From NCBI GenBank assembly GCA_947034895.1, contig OX344764.1, forward strand, positions 37,016,935-37,080,934: DNA of 64,000 nucleotides, written 5' to 3'. Numbering within the stretch: position 1 is the first letter of the stretch; the number at the start of each line of letters is the position of its first letter. A program made the translations under genes and the position numbers. Positions 12,951 to 24,014 of this stretch are shown here, in pieces. The stretch comes from Rhytidiadelphus loreus (lineage: Eukaryota > Streptophyta > Bryopsida > Hypnales > Hylocomiaceae). Below the pieces are notes generated by a model. That model had not been told where the DNA came from, did not search any database, and saw only the letters and a program-made list of their open reading frames with translations.

Positions 12951-15650
12951 TCAGATTTAATAAACTGTAGAATGCTAAATAAGAGAAAATGTGTGCACTT
13001 AAAATTGGAAAAACGGCACATACCACTAGAAATGGGCACCGTATTTGGGTATAGTCCCTTTTCATTAATCCCTAATGGACAATTGTCTATTGAACAAACA
13101 ATTGAAATCTGGTTAGGGTTCCAATGAAGCCAATTTTGGGATTATGTTCATGAAATATTTAGTAAAGGTCTACATATATACCCCTTTATTGGGAATTTCA
13201 TTAATTTTGTGATTGGTTTAGGGTATCAAAAATTATGCTACTCTGAACTTTTTTGCCAGCTTAGGCATCTTCAACCTGGTTTTGCAAAACTCCTCTTTAA
13301 CTTTTGAAATTTGAATCGACATTGTAACTTACATCATGCTAAGCCCAAATGGTAAAATAAACATGTTAAGTGGACCAATCTCAGTCTAAGAAGAGTTATA
13401 GGATGCTATCCCTATCAAGTAAGGTCCGAAAATAAGATTTTTCGCCTTGAAAGTCCACCTGATGAGGGGGCATGCCCATTGGATACAGAATCCTTGTCCT
13501 TCAACGCGGTTGGCAGTGAATGAGAAATACTTGAATTGCTCTTTTTTAAAAACAAAGATATAAATAATCTAGTACAAAGAGTAACTACAAGATTTTGTAG
13601 ACAAGTGCGTTCAACAGTCAGAGAGGAAAAAAGTTGATTTTATTCATAAGCAAGAAACACTAACAAAGGATTGAGCATTCGTTGGTTTTACAAAGAACCC
13701 ACTTCGAAAAAGGACATGGAGTTCTACTGAAGCATAATCAGTGCAGTGTCTGCAAGAGACCAAATTAAAAGACCAACTAGACTCAACGATTGTAGAAGTC
13801 TAGGTCCTAGCACTTACCATAAACACTATGGAGATGAAAACCCCTGTGGCCAAGTTGGTGATGATGATATTGAAGAGTCATTTGGTGTCCATGAGCAAAC
13901 CGACTTCTTGTCAATCACCATGCATTGCCTTCGCCCCATTGTATAACCCCCCACTAACACCGTTGAACTAAAAAATTGTGTGCTTGCCTAATCATAATGT
14001 CAAGATGCAATTTGGAGGTTATATTTTTTTTTCCGCTTCCAACATTGAGTCGGACCGTCTTTGCGTTGTCATTAAGCAGGACGACAATTCAGTATTTCAA
14101 AAGCGGTAGTGGAGAATTACACAACATGGCTGAAGATAATGCATGATGATTGACATGGAGTGGGTGGTCCTATAAGGCAATGCAAATATCCGTTTTCAGC
14201 GACATATCTGAATGTTGTTGCACATGAAAGGATGGACAGTGTGAGGATGTTGGATTCTATAAGAGCTCAACGTTTGCCTCTCTCAGACCTGTTGGACCTT
14301 CGCGACACAAGTCACAAATCTAAATTAAACGAAATCCAAGTATACGCAAGTCCAAGAATATCATAAACTTAAATTAAAGATAAAATTGAACTTACAGAAT
14401 CGTTCAATATCTGTGGCACAGTTCATCGCTACCTCCTCCGAACTCTAGGTGCGGCTCATCCATGTAAGGAAGAACAAGTGAGTTGTATATGTAGCCTTAG
14501 TAAATGTACAACCCAAAATACTTGGGCTAAAAACACAGAATGATGGTACTAGAGAAATGATGGAAGAAAACATTTTTTGCCTCTATGCAAACCATGATGA
14601 CACAACCATGGTGCAAAACCAAAGGCAACCAAACTCTCCTCTTAAACCGCCCTGATGACCATGGAAACAATACCTCCTGCCACATAATGATAAGAACCGA
14701 ATGGTTTGCAAGAGAAGAGTCCTTCTCTTTTAAAACAATGAGGACCGTCTCCGGGTTGGACACGTTGGCAGTTCAACAAGTGGACCATCTTCGTTTGGAT
14801 TTCCGCGGATAAGAAATAGTCTGCTCACCCAATGGACATGTAGATAGCTCTTTTGGGCACAAATGTCGTCCATAGAATAAGCAAACCAATAGGTAGGGCC
14901 ACTTGAAGGATCCCAAAACCGTGCCTATGACCTATATGGACTCCTCTAGGTAACAAGTGGCATTTTGGACCAAGTTCCATCTAGAAAAACATGAACTATA
15001 CAACAAAACGGGATAATAGAAATTACTACAAATGCATTATATATAAAAACAGAAAATATGTGTACCTACCACAAATACAGATATAGTTTTGTGGGTGAAT
15101 GAAAAAAATACAAAGAGTAATAATATAGGATGTTCTAAAAGTGCCCATCTTCTTCAAATTGTTTCTACTCTTAGTTGGATAATAGAGATGGTTTGATCCT
15201 AGAACGGACCACTATAACAATTGTATGAATTGGGAAAATGTTATTTTTCTTATGCGAGAGCAATCATTCTCTTTGATTTCCGCACATCTCTTTACAAGTT
15301 GCAAGTGGACGGATTTGGCTCTAGGGTATAGCCGCAAATAGGTGACTTCCACCTGAATCTTTGATAATTTATAAGTAATTAAAAAAGGCTTGGAAAAATA
15401 CAAAACTAATAGTGTTAGGTTTAGAGTCTTTTTTCCTTTCCCTGAAAAATGATGTAGAAATGTTTCAGCCCACTGAAGCATATTAAAAAAATGGATCATT
15501 ACAAGAATGGTTGCTTTTAGAGCATCTAATCTTAGTTTCAAAATGATGAGCCAAAGTAAAACAAAGTAAGCAGAAAATATGAATGAATTAGGGAAACTCC
15601 AATCCAGAAAACATATGTATAATGTAGGAAAAAGAAGGAAAGTTCAACAG
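12951..15650. other. MULE interior 3' of the cargo gene, no gene recognised
   Basis: Only short frames without domain resemblance occur. It lies downstream of the cargo gene's stop at 15,651 (minus strand) and probably includes its 3' UTR. Some of it may be captured or degraded sequence. Confidence 0.4.
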
Positions 15651-17833
15651 CTAAAGAGCTGACATGGAGCTACCCTCACTATCAGATGTACCAGAATCTG
15701 ATTCTATTGCATGATCATCTAGAAACTGCAATGCACGAGGATCTATCGAACATGCCCTCGATGATGGCCGTGGGTTCAGGGCAACAAAATCCTGGGAAAG
15801 AGCCTCAGCATACACAGGCAGCAGAAATGGTTTAGGTGGGCTCCGAAAGAAATCAGGATTCGCATAAAAAGGTACGTGCCTTCTAGAAGTCACTTCTTGG
15901 CCTTGCCTGCACAATAATAAACAATGTTTTAGATCAATGGAAGTCTATGTAAAAATGTTGTATGAGTAAAGGAGCTCAATGGATGACTTACTTACTGAAT
16001 CTGTTGGTCTTCTGGACTTTCTGGATCACTATATCCTCCTCGTCATCACTTCCCAAGGCTGCCACAAAGGTGTCCGGTTCTAGCTGATTAACCGTAGCAG
16101 GCCGTAATATCGGAGCAATAAGGGCGTCAAAGATTGCCTTGTCCTCCTCAAATGCCAAAATATGGCGACGCATAGCACGGCATGCTTGAATGCTAGAACC
16201 TATCAGCAAAACATTCACAAGGATGTTAATATTCAATTGCGCCCGTTGTAGTGCTAATACCAAAGCATGATAGGATGTAAACAACAAACCTGTGCCTGCA
16301 GTGCAATCAACAACCACATCCCTTGTTGATGAGGATGCCTCCATGAGCATCTGCATGAACTCGCGGCCCTTTTCACGAGGTCCGTGCCAAGGAATGTCTC
16401 CATTCATGGTAACATCTTCCTTGAACAATATGTTCCGGAGGATGTCGTCCTTGGCAAGGTTTACACCCATCGCGTCATGGAACGGAACAAACTGGAATGG
16501 GAAGTCTTCAAGGGTCTTCGGACCTGACTCCTTCACGAGAAGGGAGATGGAGAACCTCATAGTCTGCATGAAAAGCATGCAAGAATCCTTGCAACAATTA
16601 ATAATGGTAAAAAAAAATGAAATCAAATAGAATGTGAATTACCGTCCTCGAAGGGTCTGCTAGTAATGTTGTATGTAGATGATTCGTCCCAAAATAAGTA
16701 TACAAGATGCGGAACTTGTATTCCTTGCAGCATCCTAGAATGTAGCTTCTGTGTGCAGGAGAGGGGCTTGGATACATCAAGAGCAAACCACTAGTGTCAT
16801 GGAGGTACTCCTGAGCAAAATCAAATACAGGAAACAAGTAGTCGCTCTTGAACACATTCCACGGTGGAATTGGCTGAGGTGGTGATGAAACGGTAGGAAC
16901 ATGGAGTCCTTCTGGAACATCAACAATCATGAGGTCCACCGCCGGCTCTGATCCAATGACTCCATTGAAAGAACGATTCTTATCACTGGAATGCTGCATG
17001 ACATTTGGAAAATGAAATGAATTAGAAGAAAACCCAAATGACCAACATTGTTATACATGTCACTTTAGGTCTACATCAATCAAAAGATTTTGTTAATAGG
17101 GAATTCAAAACCGAATACCCAATGATAAAAAAAAGCAGAGACATTAGAACTTAACAAATGATTGAACGGGCTTACCATGGCCAAGAAAGCTTCAACGTCC
17201 TTGAAGGCCTCAGACGCCATATTGAGAGTACCCAATGAGAAGTTCAAGATGCACTCGTCAATGTCAGGCACATGGGCAACAATCTTAGCTGTTGGCGTCA
17301 GACGATGCACCAGCCGCTCCTGTGTAAGGGAAAAACCGGACGACGACAGGTTGACGTTTGCTGCGCTTGTAGCTGGCTCAGGTACCTTAAGCTCATCCTT
17401 TCCATTACGGCGTTTCTTCTTCTCCTTCTCTTGGAGTTTCTCAGTATGCACGGCCAGTCTTTTCTTCTTGTTCTCCTTAGTCTTTCTCTTAGCTTCCTCC
17501 AACTTCACCACCTTCTTTTTGTCCGCTAACTCCCGTTTCTTGATGGCCTTCTCACGGGCCTCAGAATCAAGGCCAGCAAATTCATCAAACTCCGCATCAG
17601 CCACCACTGACTCGTTCAACTTCTAAAACAGCGTCTCTTCCTCTAGTGGAGTGACACCAACAGAGCACTTGAGATACCAAGGGCAAGCTTGGAGATGAGC
17701 ACTAGTCCACTTTTGCATCTGTGTCGGGGAGAACATACAATCTGCCGAGGTCTGGTCCAACCTTGTGGTAAGAAACGGCGGTAAATCCTCCCTCTTAATG
17801 GCTTTCTTCCCATACAACTCGAACTTGAAGTAC
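15651..17833 (-). pseudogene. MULE cargo gene, 3' part: lysine-rich linker and beta-class methyltransferase-like domain
   Basis: Five exons are read on the minus strand: 17833-17176, 16993-16643, 16563-16290, 16184-15992 and 15906-15651, with GT..AG introns and matching phases. The first contains a long lysine/glutamate-rich segment (probable coiled coil and nuclear signal). The next contains VDLMIVDVPEG, positioned like the DPPW catalytic motif IV. The third and fourth join to read VVDCTAGTGACRAMRRHI followed by LAFEED, resembling the SAM-binding FxGxG motif I and the acidic motif II. The order IV then I is that of beta-class N6-adenine/N4-cytosine methyltransferases. The catalytic tetrad reads DVPE rather than DPP[YFW], so activity is doubtful. 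An in-frame TAG lies at 17,625-17,623. The 5' exons of this gene are at 21.1-23.9 kb in inverted orientation. The first exon starts with one base that completes the codon left open at 23,870. Confidence 0.72.
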
Positions 17834-17980
17834 CTGTACATAGGCATAGACATTCAAGTAATTTAGTTATACCGCTAATAGATTACCAAAGTTTTGTGCC
17901 ACTAAAAGCTATAAACAAAGAAAAGGATTCGTGCAGACATGCTCTATGTGCCGAATTACAAATTGAAATACATATTACAT

Positions 17981-19611
17981 CACTAGTAGAAAAAAACAGT
18001 GACCAAATTAACAAAACTCAACACAAAAGTGTTGATTTTTTTGGTTGATTTGGACATGTTGATTTGAACACAAAAGTGTTGATTTTTTAACAAAACAGTG
18101 CTGAATCTTAACAAAAAAGTGTTCATTTTTTTGTTAATTTGGACATTTTTTTGGAAATATTTTTTTAAAAATTCAAAAAATATGTTTCTTGACATCTAGG
18201 GTAGTAGTGCCACATGGCCGGCAATTCAACTACCACATGGCAACATAGCCAATTGCCACATGGCAATGGCTACCATGGAAATGAAGCCACCGGGGTTTGA
18301 ACCCAAGACCTCATGGTTAGAGACCAAGGCTCTTGCCAAGGCACCAACCTTTCAAGTTGTTTGATTACTTACGGAATAGAAATCCATTTAGATAGTTTTT
18401 TCGGATTTTTTTCAATTCTTTTTTAAAGTCAGCAGACTTTAGGAGCAATTCAGACCCAGTAAAAGACATTTTTGGAAAAACTTCAGACTAGAAAACGTTG
18501 ACAAATCCAGTTATCTTTCACCTCCAACAATTTTTTTGAGATTCGGACCTACCAATCAAAAGTTATGAACAAAAATCAGAGAGGGATGAAAATGAATATT
18601 TATTTTTAAAATTTTTAAACTCCCTCTCTGATTTTCGTCCATAACTTTTTATTGGTAGTTCTAAATCTCAAAAAAATTGTTGGAGGTGAAAGATAACTTA
18701 ATTTTTCAACTTTTTTTAGTTCAAAGTTTTTCCAAAAAAGTTCTTTTACTGGGTCTGAATCGCCTTTTAAGTCTGCTGACTTTTTAGAAAATCGATTTGT
18801 GATGACTTAATTTTTTTTTAAATCTTCATTGTAAAATTAAGACTCCAAAGGCTTCTAAAGAAAAAAAAGATTTAAAATATACTTATATTTGAATTTGGAG
18901 TTGAGGTATATAATTTTATTTACTTTATTCTTTAATGTTTTTCCCATTAAAAGTCAGTAGACTTTGGTGGCAATTTTGTCCTAGAAGATAAACTTTTCAA
19001 AACATCCTTTGAACTAATGAAAGTTTTAAGATGAAAACATCTTTCACCTTCAACAATCCGTTTAAGATTTAAATCTTTAAATTAAAAGTTATGGACAAAA
19101 ATCAGAGAAGGTGTTTCAAAATATAAAAAAGAATGTCCATTTTTACCCCTCTCTGATTTTTGTTCATAACTTTTGATTAGAAGATCTAAATCTCAAAATA
19201 ATTGTTGGAGGTGAAAGATATATCAATTTTACAACTTCCATTAGTCCAAAGTTTCTTGAAAAAAATAATTTTTCAAGGTGAAAATTGCCCCTAAAGTCTG
19301 CTGACTTTAATAAACACCGAATTGTGTACTTATTTTGTTCTTAAATCTACATTGTATATTGAAGATTCTTAAAGATTTTTGAAGATTTCTAAGATTTCTA
19401 AAAAAATTCAAAAGATTCTAAAAGATTCCAAAAGATTCCCAAAAAATTAACAAAATTTTGTTGATGTGGTAATTGCACTATCCAAATCAACAAAAAAAAT
19501 TGTTAATTAGGGCACAATTAACAAAAATTTGTGAAAGTGGACGTTGTAGTACCCAAATTAACAAAAAATTGTTAATGTTTTGTTAATTTGGGCACTATTT
19601 TTCTAGTAGTG
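17981..19611 (-). mobile_element. CACTA-type non-autonomous element, copy 1 (1631 bp)
   Basis: It begins CACTAGTAGAAAAA and ends TTTTTCTAGTAGTG, the form of CACTA (En/Spm) termini. It encodes no transposase. The interior contains two foldback modules (about 18,421-18,790 and 18,945-19,312) and a tRNA-like segment. A copy of exactly the same length lies inverted at 24,015-25,645 and is identical over every stretch compared except a short cluster near 19,193-19,205. The present flanks, CAT on the left and ATC on the right, do not form the 3-bp duplication CACTA elements make. The left flank instead matches the inverted left flank of copy 2, showing that the DNA between the copies has flipped. 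Confidence 0.85.
18295..18358 (-). other. tRNA-like (Pol III promoter-like) segment in CACTA copy 1
   Basis: On the minus strand it reads a box-A-like ttggcaagagc and, about 40 bases later, a box-B-like gggttcaaacccc. The spacing resembles a tRNA or SINE head. The anticodon arm and acceptor stem do not fold into a proper tRNA, so this is at most a relic. The same segment is at about 25,270-25,345 on the plus strand. Confidence 0.4.
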
Positions 19612-19904
19612 ATCCCCTCAATTGTGGGCTAGGGCCTCACACCTACTGCGCTTGCTGAGGTCAGTCACATAGTCCTCTTGGGACCGAGTGGTAGTTTTAG
19701 ATTAGGGCAACATGCATAACCAGTGACTTGCCAATCAGTTATCGGATTCACACTCTCACCAGCTTCGCTTGCGGTATTGCGAGGCATTGAACTCTTGGAA
19801 CCGAGTTATCGTTCTAGCCTAGATCATCATGCATAGTCAATGATAAAAAATGAGTTTGGGAATCAGTTCTCTCACCTACTTTGCTTGAGTAGATTCCGAC
19901 GATA

Positions 19905-21731
19905 GTACTCTCGGTACCGATTGATAGTTTCATGTTATAGAGTCATGCTCTCACTTGTTCCAAATAGACAACAGATTAGCAGGCTTGCAGGTGATCGACA
20001 CCATAAGAAGTTCGTGAACTTTTTGTAGGAAGTCAGAGTCGACTCGAATTTCATTAGAATAGTACAAATTCATACCGGAGTTACATTTTCTTTATGTCAA
20101 TGATTGCATAACCGTAAAGAGAATCAGATTTGCGAGGAAAGTGCATGTAAGGGGTCCGAGACTGACACTTATGGCTACGTCTAGTATAGATGTTTCGTAT
20201 GCATGATCTATTTACCGGAATGTGTGTCTCGGTACCGAGACAGGATGTGATCTAGTGTGATCATGCTTACATGGAGTGGATCAGTCAAGGTTATGTAACT
20301 TGATTTCGCTAAGTGCTTAAATTGTCCAACTGATAAGCAATTTTGCCGGCCCTTTCTGAACCTTACCTAATTTTTTGATTTATATTATCATCTCTGTTTT
20401 TTATATTGCTAACTGAGAGGGACACTCCATTTGGTCATGCATAGACTTCTGGGAGGATAAATACTCTTGGTACCGAGACACAACAGGGTATCCCAATCGT
20501 AAGCACGAAATGGAGAAACTGAATGAGGGGAGTCCTTAGAATGAATCATCAAATTGGTAGAAGCTCTCTGTCGATGTTCTAGCTGAGGTATCTGTAACCT
20601 TCCGCATTCAAGACTGAACCTTTTTGAAGAGTCTCTGTCATACTCAGAGCCGATGAAAATAAGCAGACCAGGGAACTAGAATTTGTCAGATATTCGTTAC
20701 GGGTAATTTCTTGCATGAACTGGATGGTGATAGTCTAGTCTCGGTACCGAGATATCAAAAAGGTTCATGCTTATGGAGCTTGGAATCTGAACGCCGAGGG
20801 AGCAAACAAGAATTTCTGTTATGATTATGATTCCGGATTGAGAATTGACAGATCTTGGTCGACGTTTCCAATGAGTAGAATAATTAGGTAGGTTATGGCT
20901 ATTATCGAATTCATGAATCAACCTCTCAATATAGTATACATTTCCAACATGATGAATACGATCTCTCGGTACCGAAACAGGTCACGCAGTTCATATACTA
21001 TGCATGATGTCTTGTACATGGTATCTTGCAATTGAGATTTTGATTTCAGTTTCTTGTTTAATTTCATTGTAGGTTGACAGCATGGATCCCACCTCTCTGC
21101 GTCCACCCAGAGACATCACCCCTGACTCCGCTTCATCGGTATGTTTCCTGCCACTCTCAGTGTTCAGTTACATGTCTGAATCATTATGATGTCATGCTCA
21201 GATCGATTGAATGGGTTTACACTTTAATGATTTATACATATTTGGTTGCTTGCATGCTGGGTTGGACATAGAATTTCATAATGATTGTTGGTAGCGTGGA
21301 TGCCTAGGCAGGATGAATAATTTGCACACTGCATAACGTGTAAGACTCGATTGACGTCTCGGTGCCGAGACTGTCCAGTTGATGTTTAATGTATGCATTA
21401 CTCTGAAACATTACTAAGTGGTGGCTTTAACAATGCTATGATTCTGAACATTCTCTGGAATTTCCGATTGCAGATGGAGGTTGATCCTGAGCCCACTCCT
21501 GTAGAGGTAAGTAAAATGATTAGCTTAAAATACTGAACTATGTCAATTTACAATTTCTTGACAATGTGCTCGCTATAGAATATCAACATATATTAAAACA
21601 TGATCTGCAGTATTGGATTCCAGGATATAGAATTTAGGTTCCATAACTGAACAACGTATGAGAGATTGATTAATTTCATTTAATCATCATGCACGCAAGG
21701 CTTATACAGGTAACTGTCTCGGTACCAAGAT
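19905..21731. promoter_or_regulatory. Cluster of seven TCTCGGTACCGAGA palindromes
   Basis: Full or near-full copies lie near 19,909-19,920, 20,226-20,241, 20,464-20,478, 20,739-20,752, 20,964-20,977, 21,356-21,371 and 21,716-21,730, spaced roughly 225-390 bases apart. The best copy here is a perfect 16-bp palindrome. They are not embedded in a longer tandem repeat that I can see. In the ancestral arrangement they lie in the first introns of the cargo gene and adjoin the copy at 25,928. They could be binding sites for an element-encoded protein; that is inference. Confidence 0.65.
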
Positions 21732-22332
21732 TACTAATCATTGGGTCTGCCTAAGCATACTTATTGGGATTTATGAACATGATTAGATACTGATATTGAT
21801 AAGTGTTTTCTTTAGGTGGCAACTAGATTTATATTGTGTGTAGCTATCTGGGTTCCACTCATATTCATTTAGCTTTCAATATTATTTAACCATACTGTTC
21901 TGGCAGGTCCATTGCAAGATTGGAGACCTCGATATCCCTCACGTGATTGACCTTGACAAATCACATGCTTCTGATGATATTCCAGTACAGAATGTGGCTA
22001 ATGCTAGCTTACCGACACCGGCTCACGACACAGAAGGTGATCACATCCCTAGAGTGGGACCAGGATTCATGGAGGAAGATATAAGACGGACGCAGACCTT
22101 GGACACTGTGTCCATTATCAATTCCTTGAAGATGATGTCCAACAACTTGTCGCGCATGAAGATCCCGTTGTGTAGGCTGGTCCCGATGCCAATGGTCAAG
22201 CCAACCCTGTTGTGTGATATAACGCAACTCGACAACCAATTCAGTCGCAGTTACGATGAAGGTGCGCGTGTTTTTTATGTCTCTATTTCGGACGAGCAAG
22301 GAAACCTTGAAGTCTTCAACGATGCAGAGAAG

Positions 22333-22335
22333 TAG
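22333..22335 (+). other. In-frame TAG in the DGNHR exon
   Basis: The frame is open on both sides (…AEK, stop, KWGPIW…) within one exon. Restoring glutamine (CAG) needs one C, consistent with deamination of a methylated CHG cytosine. Confidence 0.8.
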
Positions 22336-23421
22336 AAGTGGGGACCAATTTGGAACACTGTTAACAACTCCTTCAATGAGCGCCTGCAGTCTATTCCAGC
22401 CTTGCAGCATTTAGTGGACTACAAGTTCTTCGTCTGTGATGGAAATCACAGGCGAATCGCTTGGATGAACCACATCGAGAGGCTTCATAGCCTAGAGCGG
22501 GATTGGCATGTTAGTGTGAACTCCATTGTCCTTGACACAAGAAATCGAGGCGGGATAGCAATGCAAGCAATGCATGATATTAACATGTAAGTTACATTTT
22601 GCTTTTTTAATGATTTGTCTTAAATTTCAGCTCACATTGAATGCTCACTGTCACTGTATATGTTCTATAATCCAACTCTGCTGTGATGACATTGTGAAAG
22701 GAATACTGAAAACTCCCACGTCAAGACTAACCTTGTCCACACACTCTACCGAGTTCAAAAATATGGAGTCATGGAACTCCAGAAGTTCCAAGAGTTACTG
22801 AGTGCCGAGGAGGTTCAATACTGTCACATGAACTCGCGAAAGACCTAGTATACGATGCCCTTGGACGTATTCACCAGTTTCATCTTCAAGGTTTCAACTA
22901 ACTTCTTTTGGTTACTGCAAGCTATATTCATCAATATTGTGATATATTGCATTGCTGTACACTTTCAAGTAATTACATTTTTCCCATTTCAGCAAGAAAT
23001 AGCGGCAGCGGCTGATGCTGGAATCCGGAAATTCAAGGAGGAGACTCCATCGGTGGAGGTAACCAGGGAGGGGGTTGCGGCCGCTATGAGATCATCTATT
23101 AAAGACTCAACGGAGAGGCATCACAAGAAGCTTTCAAAAATTGTAGCAGTTGCTAATCCAGCACTTGGTTCGGATTGGCTGCATGAGGTATGACTCCACT
23201 ATGCTTCATTGGAATTGAATGTTTTATTTATTTTTTCCCGATTTTGAATGATTGGTAACCTGACTTTGGCAGATTGAGAGGCATTGGAGTCATAATGCGA
23301 TTCCGGAATTAACATTAGAGAAGTTGCAACTCATTGCAACTGCAGCTGTCAATCCTACGTACAAGGTGAAGTGGCTAAAATGGATCAACTCCAGTGCGCC
23401 CACGAGAGAGGCACGGCGGTT

Positions 23422-23436
23422 CCCCCCCCCCCCCCC
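23422..23436 (+). repeat. 15-C homopolymer causing a frameshift
   Basis: The exon 23273-23495 is 223 bases, one more than a multiple of three. The frame before the C run reads protein-like up to ARRF, and the frame after it reads protein-like from RLVNEDKLG, but they differ by one base. It is either a slippage mutation or a sequencing error. Confidence 0.75.
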
Positions 23437-24014
23437 GTCTAGTGAATGAGGACAAGTTAGGGGTCTTCCTTGCAAAGGCATGTTACTACGCGGAGGTAAG
23501 TTCTTTGACTGATGCATTTAATTAATATCAATGTCTAGATTCTCTTATGGAATTGATTGTTTTATACATATCGCCTGCATTGACATTTATACAGTTCATT
23601 TTAAACAATTCTAAACAATTTTTGAGTTTTCCAGCTTGAAGAGGAAGCATTGGAGATGTTTGAGTCCATCACCAAGGCTGATAATATTCCAATTGACTTG
23701 TCCGTCCCCACTCAGCCGTTGTCACTGGTTGAGTATATTGAGGTGTGGCAGATGAAGCTTTGGGATCAAGCTTATACGGGGGCGTTCAAGGGAGCTGATG
23801 CCTTCAAAAAATCGGATACATTTGCACTATTCCGAGGGGCCCAACAAACAGTGAAGCGACTAATTTACAGGTTCTACCCATATGTATTCATTAAGACAAT
23901 AATTGTATTTATCATTTCAAATGATTATGTCTTGCTTCGTCAACTGCATATTGTTTTACTCAACATGGTTAATTTTGTAGTTAGAGATGCATATCTACTG
24001 TTCTAGAGTGCATG

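Larger units (their letters stand above)
21073..23870 (+). pseudogene. MULE cargo gene, middle part: ParB/Srx-like DGNHR domain (now inverted)
   Basis: Exons at 21073-21138, 21474-21506, 21907-22586, 22701-22890, 22993-23187, 23273-23495 and 23635-23870 have GT..AG borders and compatible phases. The third exon contains FFVCDGNHRRIAW, the signature of ParB/sulfiredoxin-fold DGNHR proteins (nucleases, NTPases and DNA-binding regulators in bacteria and phages); Asp is near residue 244 of the reconstructed protein. Later exons are charged and helical, without a named domain. Damage: in-frame TAG at 22,333-22,335 and 22,846-22,848, and a 15-C run at 23,422-23,436 that shifts the frame. The last exon ends with two bases (AG) of a codon, which the exon starting at 17,833 on the other strand completes exactly. 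No intact start is present here; the first exon is probably at 26.1 kb. Confidence 0.72.
19612..24014. other. Segment inverted by recombination between the two CACTA copies
   Basis: The interval between the inverted CACTA copies ends in ATC (19,612-19,614) and ATG (24,012-24,014). Inverting it gives CAT|element|CAT at copy 1 and GAT|element|GAT at copy 2, perfect 3-bp target-site duplications at both. The same re-inversion puts all cargo-gene exons on one strand with compatible splice phases. The inversion is therefore supported by two independent lines of evidence. Confidence 0.85.

Noticed and set aside
12554..13065. Phe/His/Ser-rich minus-strand frames at the left end of the MULE
   Set aside because: Artefact of the GGATGAAA array read in reverse, crossing the element boundary and target-site duplication.
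17162..17626. 154-codon plus-strand frame opposite the cargo gene
   Set aside because: Shadow of the lysine-rich minus-strand exon. The composition (Phe/Ser/Leu-rich) mirrors AAG/GAG codons.
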